10,563 nucleotides of DNA from contig JAHIJU010000445.1 of the NCBI GenBank assembly GCA_018898235.1, positions 1 through 10,563 on the forward strand, written 5' to 3'. Below, piece by piece: positions 6,355-10,563 of the stretch. The DNA comes from Actinomycetota bacterium. GTDB lineage: Bacteria > Actinomycetota > Actinomycetes > Actinomycetales > Cellulomonadaceae. The notes below the pieces were generated by a model that was not told the origin of the DNA, did no database searches, and saw nothing but the letters and a program-made list of their open reading frames with translations. The stretch's first letter is position 1, and the number at the start of each line of letters is the position of its first letter. Position numbers and translations under genes: made by a program.

Positions 6355-7241
6355 AGCGCCCGCCCCGCGACGGTCGACCGGGTGTGCGGGTCCAACGCGT
6401 CGCGCAGGGCGTCGCCGACGAAGTTGACGGCCGCCACCACGCTCAGGATCGCCAGCCCCGCCGACGTGCCGATCCACCAGGCGTCGAACTGCTGCACCCC
6501 GTCGGCGACCATCGACCCCCACTCCGGCGTCGGCGGGACGGTGCCCAGCCCGAGGAAGGACAGGCCCGAGAGCACCAGGATCGCGCTGCCCACGTCCAGG
6601 GTGGCGAGCACCAGGACGGGCGCCGCGACGTTGGGCAGGATGTCGCGACGCAGCGAGGTCCACGGCCCGGCACCGAGCAGACGGCCGGCGACGACGTACT
6701 CGCGGGTCTTGGCGCCCAGCACGAGCGACCGCGTGACACGGGCGTACTGCGGCCAGTTGACCAGCAGGATCGCGATCACGGCGTTGACCAGGCTGGGCCC
6801 GAGCGCGGCCGCGACGACCATCGCCAGGATGATCGTGGGGAACGCCAGCACCATGTCGGCGACCCGCATCACCACCTCGTCCACCCATCCGCCGAGGTAC
6901 CCGGCGAGCGCACCGAGGACGGCGCCGACCACGAGGCAGCCGACGACGAGCGCGACCGCCACCGGGATCGAGAGCCGCGACCCGAAGACGACCCGGGAGA
7001 GCACGTCCCGGCCGAGCGAGTCGGTGCCGAGCAGGTGCGCGCCTCCGGGTGCGGCGAGCCGGTCACCGGACTGCTCGAGCGGGTCGAACGGTGCGAGCAG
7101 CGGCGCCAGGGCCGCGACCAGCAACCACACGACGAGCACGACGGCGCCCAGCACCGCGAGCGGCTGGCGCCAGGGCGACCGCTCGCCGCGGGGCGCGAGC
7201 CGCCGGGTCCACCGGCCGGGGCGTTCCAGGACGTCGCTCAT
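6351..7241 (-). CDS. ABC importer permease, DppC/NikC-type, 296 aa
   Basis: Second membrane subunit. After a short cytoplasmic N terminus (ending near SPWRQP), helix 1 starts at about residue 28. HLLGTDSLGRDVLSRVV is the hallmark of the C-type permeases of this family. The cytoplasmic EAA loop that docks onto an ATPase starts at about residue 181 (EYVVAGRLLGAGPWTSLRRD), and GLSFLGLGTVPPTPEWGSM is the conserved late segment. The open frame extends upstream of 7241. That ATG is preferred because it overlaps the permease 1 stop (ATGA), has GAGG six bases upstream, and gives the usual family length. It is expected to form the translocation pore with permease 1. Confidence 0.94.
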   Translation of the reverse strand: MSDVLERPGRWTRRLAPRGERSPWRQPLAVLGAVVLVVWLLVAALAPLLAPFDPLEQSGDRLAAPGGAHLLGTDSLGRDVLSRVVFGSRLSIPVAVALVVGCLVVGAVLGALAGYLGGWVDEVVMRVADMVLAFPTIILAMVVAAALGPSLVNAVIAILLVNWPQYARVTRSLVLGAKTREYVVAGRLLGAGPWTSLRRDILPNVAAPVLVLATLDVGSAILVLSGLSFLGLGTVPPTPEWGSMVADGVQQFDAWWIGTSAGLAILSVVAAVNFVGDALRDALDPHTRSTVAGRAL

Positions 7242-8317
7242 CCGAGCCTCACCCGCGGGTCCACCAGACCGGTCACCAGGTCCACGAGGAAGTTGATGGT
7301 GATGTAGGTGACGCCGACCACGATCCCGACACCCATGATGGCCGGCAGGTCGAGCTTGGTCGCGGCCAGGTAGGCGTACTGCCCGAGCCCGTTCCAGGCG
7401 AAGATCTGCTCGGTGAGCACGGCCCCGGACAGCAGCGAGCCGAACGCCAGCCCGACCATCGTGAGGATCGGCAGCAGGGCACCGCGCAGCACGTAGCCGA
7501 AGGTCACCTGCCTGGGTGCCAGGCCACGGGCCCGGGCCGCCGTGACGTACGGCTCGGCGAGCACGTCGAGCACCGCCGAGCGGGTGAACCGCACGAGCAG
7601 ACCCGCGATGTAGAGCGTGAGCACCAGGGCGGGCAGCACGAGGTGCAGCGAGGCGTTCGCGACGATCGACCACTGCCCGGCCAGGGCACCGTCGATCGTG
7701 TAGAAGCCCGTGACGTGCGGTGGGGGTGTGAGGGTCGCGTCGAGCCGGCCGGAGCCGGGCAGCCAGCGCAGCCGGAAGAAGAACACGTAGAACACGACGA
7801 GCGAGAGCCAGAACATCGGGGTGGAGACGCCGAGCAGGCTGACCACCCGGATCACCTGGTCGGTGAACCGTCGGTGCCGCAGCGCCGCGAGCAGGCCGAG
7901 CCCGACGCCGAGCAGCACCGAGACCACCAGCACCGCCGTCGCGAGCTCGGCCGTCGCGGGGAACGCCCCGGCGAGGTCGACGGCGACGGGGTGCCGGGTC
8001 TGCGGGGAGGTGCCGAGGTCGCCGTGCAGCAGGCGTACGAGGTAGTGCCAGTACTGCAGCGGCAGCGGGTCGTCCAGGCCCATCTGCCGCCGGTACTCGG
8101 CGACGATCTGCGGGTCGGCGGCGGCCTGGTCACCCAGCACCGCGGCCAACGGGTCCGCGGGCACCAGGTTGGTGAGCACGAAGGTGACCACCGTGATCCC
8201 CCACAGCAGCAGCACCGAGATGCCCAACCGGGCCATGACGTAGCCCACCAACGGGTGGGCACGCCGACGCGACCCGCGGAGGTCGTCCGCGGGTCGCGTC
8301 GAGACGTCGTTGCTCAT
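7238..8317 (-). CDS. ABC importer permease, DppB/NikB-type, 359 aa
   Basis: First membrane subunit. An unusually long hydrophilic, arginine-rich N terminus (about 28 residues) precedes the usual start of the family, YVMARLGISVLLLWGITVV, with helix 1 near 31-51. A large outer segment with MGLDDPLPLQYWHYL and HGDLGTS follows, as expected. The EAA loop begins near residue 256 (PYVTAARARGLAPRQVTF), followed by LRGALLPILT and TEQIFAWNGLGQY. The protein ends with LVDLVTGLVDPRVRLG, also typical. The gene starts 10 bp after the binding-protein stop and its own stop overlaps the next start. The extra N terminus makes it somewhat longer than many relatives; a later start is possible, but I see no better one. 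Confidence 0.94.
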   Translation of the reverse strand: MSNDVSTRPADDLRGSRRRAHPLVGYVMARLGISVLLLWGITVVTFVLTNLVPADPLAAVLGDQAAADPQIVAEYRRQMGLDDPLPLQYWHYLVRLLHGDLGTSPQTRHPVAVDLAGAFPATAELATAVLVVSVLLGVGLGLLAALRHRRFTDQVIRVVSLLGVSTPMFWLSLVVFYVFFFRLRWLPGSGRLDATLTPPPHVTGFYTIDGALAGQWSIVANASLHLVLPALVLTLYIAGLLVRFTRSAVLDVLAEPYVTAARARGLAPRQVTFGYVLRGALLPILTMVGLAFGSLLSGAVLTEQIFAWNGLGQYAYLAATKLDLPAIMGVGIVVGVTYITINFLVDLVTGLVDPRVRLG

Positions 8318-8327
8318 GCGGTGGGGC

Positions 8328-9911
8328 TCAGTGGATCGACGCGAGGTCGAGCAGCCACAGCGGGCTCGGCACGACGTCCGAGACTGTCGTCGTGGTCACC
8401 ACCGACTGGGCCGGCTGCAGGAGCGGCACGATCGGGCCGACCTCGTTGAGCGTGCGCTGCAGGTCCTGGTAGGCGGCGTTGCGGGTGTCCGCCGACGCGG
8501 CCTGCGCGGCCGCGACGAGCGGGGCCACCTGCTGGCCGGTGGCCGAGTCCGCGGTCCAGTTCGCCCGCTTGGCGACGCCCTGCCCGGGCGTGAACGCCAG
8601 GTAGTTCGACGCGTCCGGGAAGTCCGGGCCCCAGTACGACAGCGCGGCCTGGACGGTGTTCGAGCGCAACGTCGAGTAGTAGGTCGCGGCGGGCTGGGGG
8701 TCCAGCTGCAGGGTGATCCCGACAGCCTTGAGGTCCGCCTGGATCGACTGGGCGATGAGCTCGAGGCGCAGGCCCTGGACCGTCACGTCGCTGGCGTACA
8801 GGTAGCTGATCGGCTCACCGGCGTAGGTCGACCTCGCGAGCAGCTCCTTGGCCTTGGCGACGTCGTAGCTGTTCGTCGGGTCGCTGGTGAGCGCACCCGG
8901 GAACTGCACCGGCACCACCCCACCGGGCTGGACCGAGCCCTTGCCGGCGATGTCGAGCAGCTTGCTGTAGTCGATGGCGTGCCGGACGGCGGCGACGAAG
9001 TTCGGGTCGGACGCGGCCTTGCCGTGCTCGGCGTCGGCGGCGAAGAACGTGTAGACCGTGAACCCGGAGATGCCGTTGATGACCGTGGTCGAGCCGCCGT
9101 CGACGCCCTTGGTGCCGTCCGGCGAGATGTCGAGCGCGATCTGGGCGGTGCCGGACTGCACGTTGAGCTTCTGGGTGGCCGGGGCGACGTTCTCGATGAC
9201 GATCTTGTCCCAGGTCGGCGCCGTGCCGACGTAGTTCGGGTTGCGCTTGAGCACGATCTTCGAGCTCACGTCGAGGGTGTCGATCTGGTAGGCGGCCGAC
9301 CCTGCCGAGGCCGTGTTGAGGTAGGCCTCGGCCGCGTCGTCGGTGCCGGTCGTCCCGCCGTGCGCCACGACGAGCGACTTCTCCACGATGCCCAGCGAGG
9401 GGTTCGCCAGGACGGCGGGCAGCGCAAGGTTCGGCGCGGTGGTGGTGAGGGTGAGGGACTTCTCGTCGACCTTGGCCACGGTCACGCCGTCGAGCAGGAA
9501 CGACGGGCTGCCGGTGATCCCCTGCACACGCTGGTAGGAGAACACGATGTCGTCGACGGTCACGGGGGTGCCATCCGCGAACTTGTGCTCGCCGTTCAGG
9601 GTGAGCGTGAGCGTGCGGTTGTCGGGCGAGAACGCGAAGGTCGTGAGCTCGGGCACGGGCTTCGTCAGGTCGGTGCCCTCGAAGGTCGTGGCGTGCTCGT
9701 AGACGTTGTGCCCGAGCAGCTCACCGGTGAACTCGTAGGAGCGGGCCGGGTCGGCCGTCTTGAGGTCGAACGTGCTGTCGACCACGAGCGTGCCGCCGGA
9801 CGCGGACGACGCGGCGGGGGCGGACCCCGACGAGCCGCACGCGGCCAGGGCGAGGGCGGCGGACGCCGCCAGGAGCGGGACGACGAGGGAATGTCGCAGG
9901 GTGCGGTGCAT
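8328..9911 (-). CDS. Lipoprotein solute-binding protein of the ABC importer (family 5), 527 aa
   Basis: Extracytoplasmic receptor that delivers substrate to the two permeases. A lipoprotein signal spans residues 1-25, with basic MHRTLRH, a hydrophobic core and lipobox LAAC (22-25), so Cys25 would be acylated and anchored outside the membrane. A Gly/Ser/Ala linker follows. The family 5 peptide/nickel-binding fold is shown by GHNVYE (67-72), the region about 94-125 with KFADGTPVTVDDIVFS, and later FVAAVRHAIDYSKLL and AYQDLQRTLNEVGPIVPLLQ. ATG 9911 is chosen over the in-frame GTG at 9923 because GGAGAG lies six bases upstream and the signal peptide then starts normally. Family members bind peptides, nickel, heme, glutathione or opines; no residue here settles the ligand. 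Upstream RNA elements suggest a sulfur-related one. Confidence 0.93.
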   Translation of the reverse strand: MHRTLRHSLVVPLLAASAALALAACGSSGSAPAASSASGGTLVVDSTFDLKTADPARSYEFTGELLGHNVYEHATTFEGTDLTKPVPELTTFAFSPDNRTLTLTLNGEHKFADGTPVTVDDIVFSYQRVQGITGSPSFLLDGVTVAKVDEKSLTLTTTAPNLALPAVLANPSLGIVEKSLVVAHGGTTGTDDAAEAYLNTASAGSAAYQIDTLDVSSKIVLKRNPNYVGTAPTWDKIVIENVAPATQKLNVQSGTAQIALDISPDGTKGVDGGSTTVINGISGFTVYTFFAADAEHGKAASDPNFVAAVRHAIDYSKLLDIAGKGSVQPGGVVPVQFPGALTSDPTNSYDVAKAKELLARSTYAGEPISYLYASDVTVQGLRLELIAQSIQADLKAVGITLQLDPQPAATYYSTLRSNTVQAALSYWGPDFPDASNYLAFTPGQGVAKRANWTADSATGQQVAPLVAAAQAASADTRNAAYQDLQRTLNEVGPIVPLLQPAQSVVTTTTVSDVVPSPLWLLDLASIH

Positions 9912-9977
9912 GGGGCTCTCCACAGGGGAACGGGCGCGCGGCGACGGGGGTCCGTGCGGGCGCGCAGGTGAGGGGGT

Positions 9978-9996
9978 GCGGCGCTCGGGGCGCCGC
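9978..9996 (-). promoter_or_regulatory. Strong GC hairpin in the importer leader (candidate attenuator)
   Basis: GCGGCGC and GCGCCGC form a perfect 7-bp all-GC stem with a 5-base loop. It lies between the leader-peptide stop and the binding-protein start, about 67 nt before the latter. No U-tract follows, so it is either a non-canonical terminator or a structural element. Its position downstream of both sensory elements makes it a candidate output of the leader. Confidence 0.4.
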
Positions 9997-10033
9997 GGGA
10001 CGCGCGATCAGGTGGCCCGGCGGGATCCCGGGG

Positions 10034-10060
10034 CCTGCGGGGTCAGACGCGCAGGGTCTG
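10034..10060 (-). promoter_or_regulatory. Overlapping alternative RNA stems directly after the leader peptide
   Basis: Read on the minus strand, CAGAC (10060-10056) can pair with GTCTG (10048-10044). The loop of that stem holds CCTGCG (10055-10050), which can instead pair with CGCAGG (10039-10034). The two stems are interleaved, so they either exclude one another or form a pseudoknot. The first stem begins two bases after the leader-peptide stop codon, within reach of a ribosome paused near the third Cys codon. That geometry fits translation-coupled attenuation, but the stems are short and the region is GC-rich. Confidence 0.35.
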
Positions 10061-10062
10061 CG

Positions 10063-10152
10063 TCAGTGACGACAGGGGACGACCCGGCGCGTCCGACGAC
10101 AGCAGAGGACCCGGTCGGTCGTCGCCTGGGCCGTCGTCGTGCGAGCCGCCAT
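10063..10152 (-). CDS. Cysteine-containing leader peptide, 29 aa
   Basis: A short ORF lies inside the leader of the importer operon, downstream of the riboswitch. The ATG at 10152 is preceded by AAGGAG at 10167-10162, one of the best Shine-Dalgarno sequences in the window, with 9 bases between GGAG and ATG. The peptide contains LCCRRTRR with adjacent Cys17 and Cys18, and a third cysteine, Cys27, two codons before the last. Three Cys in 29 residues is unusual in this GC-rich genome, where Cys is rare. Short Cys-rich ORFs upstream of sulfur genes act as cysteine-responsive attenuators in mycobacteria, and similar leader peptides are found in other actinomycetes. The inferred role is cis-acting: the ribosome's progress over the Cys codons reports cysteinyl-tRNA supply. 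The peptide itself probably has no other function. Confidence 0.65.
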   Translation of the reverse strand: MAARTTTAQATTDRVLCCRRTRRVVPCRH

Positions 10153-10190
10153 GCCTGTCGTCTCCTTCAGTCCCGCTCCGAGGGGCGGAT

Positions 10191-10314
10191 CGTGCGCTTG
10201 CCCGGACGAACCGTCCGAGCCAGGTCTTCTCCCGGGGGCACCCCGTCGCTGAGGGGTTGCCGTCTCACCTGCCGGGTCAGCCGCCCACCAGGGGCGACAT
10301 GAGAACTCTTGACC
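10191..10314 (-). ncRNA. SAM-IV riboswitch
   Basis: Read on the minus strand, this closely follows the actinobacterial SAM-IV aptamer. P1 pairs GGTC (10314-10311) with GACC (10226-10223), and AAGAG follows the first strand. P2 is closed by TCTCA and TGAGA. Its distal part contains CCCGG (10276-10272), which can form the characteristic pseudoknot with CCGGG (10235-10231). The core CGGCAACCCC and GGGGTGCCCC form P3. After P1 comes a hairpin, CGGACG (10217-10212) with CGTCCG (10208-10203), then the conserved GGCAAGCGC. The second pseudoknot (P3 loop with the 3' tail) is only weakly supported here, by GCG/CGC. SAM aptamers of this class bind S-adenosylmethionine and normally switch genes off when it is abundant. 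This one controls the leader peptide and the importer operon. Confidence 0.92.
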
Positions 10315-10328
10315 GGTCAACGACACTA
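10309..10328 (-). promoter_or_regulatory. Likely promoter -10 box and start-site dyad of the importer operon
   Basis: TAGTGT (10328-10323) fits the TAnnnT -10 pattern of actinomycete promoters and would start RNA near 10317, just before riboswitch stem P1 begins at 10314. No good -35 is found at normal spacing; the nearest candidate, TTGCTC (10357-10352), is 23 bases away. The predicted start site lies inside a perfect 12-bp palindrome, TTGACCGGTCAA (10309-10320). Confidence 0.5.
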
Positions 10329-10435
10329 CCAGCGACGTAGAGGGAGGCCCGGAGCAACCACATCGTGGGACACAGGTCCCGGGATGCGGCGGCGGTCCCC
10401 GGCGAGACCCCGCCCGCCTCGCTCCGCCCGCGCCG

Positions 10436-10441
10436 TAGACT
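10436..10441 (+). promoter_or_regulatory. Likely -10 box of the purS promoter
   Basis: TAGACT matches the TAnnnT -10 pattern and would start RNA near 10448, giving a 5' leader of about 33 nt that includes the Shine-Dalgarno sequence GGAGAG at 10471-10476. No recognisable -35 is seen. The stretch from here back to the divergent importer promoter shows nothing else I can support. Confidence 0.4.
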
Positions 10442-10480
10442 CAGCCCCGCCAGCCACCCGCCGCACCCCGGGAGAGCACT

Positions 10481-10563
10481 GTGGGACGTGTCGTCGTCGA
10501 CGTCATGCCGAAGCCGGAGATCCTCGACCCGCAGGGCAAGGCCGTCGCCCGCGCACTGCCCCG
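10481..10563 (+). CDS. purS: PurS subunit of phosphoribosylformylglycinamidine synthase, 5' end only
   Basis: The first 27 codons are present and the gene runs off the right edge. The protein begins (M/V)GRVVVDVMPKPEILDPQG and continues KAVARALP. This is the highly conserved start of PurS, the small subunit that bridges PurL and PurQ in the FGAR amidotransferase step of purine synthesis in bacteria with the three-part enzyme. GTG 10481 is supported by GGAGAG at 10471-10476. In actinomycetes purQ and purL usually follow, but that lies outside this window. It is divergent from the importer operon and has no evident functional link with it. Confidence 0.9.
   Translation, partial: MGRVVVDVMPKPEILDPQGKAVARALP

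Noticed and set aside
651..6427. Very long open frames opposite or overlapping the membrane-protein and ATPase genes (for example minus strand 651-2762 and 1721-3739, plus strand 4697-6427)
   Set aside because: They are Arg/Pro/Gly-rich, have no recognisable domain, and lie antisense to well-supported genes. Long stop-free antisense frames are expected in DNA of this GC content.
9909..9923. GTG at 9923 as start of the binding protein
   Set aside because: It overlaps the GGAGAG sequence that best serves ATG 9911, and it would add four residues (MESP) before a normal basic signal-peptide start.
8310..9971. A 553-codon plus-strand frame over the binding-protein gene
   Set aside because: Its sequence is low-complexity Val/Gly/Arg/Asp, with no domain, signal or membrane segment, while the minus strand encodes a clear lipoprotein binding protein.
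10191..10314. SAM-I or another riboswitch class
   Set aside because: The core is shared with SAM-I, but the hairpin and GGCAAGCGC after P1, and a P2 in which I see no obvious kink-turn, match SAM-IV better.
10063..10326. An 87-codon minus-strand ORF covering the riboswitch and the short leader ORF
   Set aside because: Its first two thirds are the SAM-IV aptamer, which is structural RNA. Only the last 29 codons have their own Shine-Dalgarno sequence, so the short form is kept.

Overview
The window is very GC-rich DNA with GTG starts, densely packed genes and 4-bp start/stop overlaps. It fits a high-GC actinomycete. A Micrococcales/Cellulomonas-like genome is plausible, but I cannot fix the genus from the sequence alone. 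The actinobacterial-type SAM-IV riboswitch and the purS start at the right edge support the phylum call.

Left part (1-862): a 30-bp tandem repeat block, a 7-bp micro-repeat, a small Nudix hydrolase gene, and a partial tandem duplication of that gene's 3' end. Middle part (873-4740, + strand): an operon that appears to begin with a leaderless PadR-family repressor gene whose -10 region is a perfect dyad. It is followed by three tandem paralogous six-helix membrane proteins of unknown function, the last two joined to the preceding gene by ATGA overlaps. All three share a cytoplasmic N-terminal domain with a YPVRWR..RGDEL motif and a cysteine pair in a predicted outer loop.

Right part (4781-about 10328, - strand): a complete five-gene oligopeptide/nickel-type ABC importer operon (lipoprotein binding protein, two permeases, two short ATPases). 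The last three genes each start inside the stop codon of the gene before. Its leader of about 400 nt holds a well-matched SAM-IV riboswitch, then a 29-codon cysteine-containing leader peptide with its own ribosome binding site, then alternative RNA stems and a strong GC hairpin before the binding-protein gene. The importer is therefore probably a sulfur-related uptake system sensed through SAM and perhaps also through cysteinyl-tRNA; its substrate is unknown. The window ends in the first 27 codons of purS on the + strand, divergent from the importer.

The two points most worth following are the stacked riboswitch and cysteine-leader control of the importer, and the PadR/triple-paralog membrane operon.
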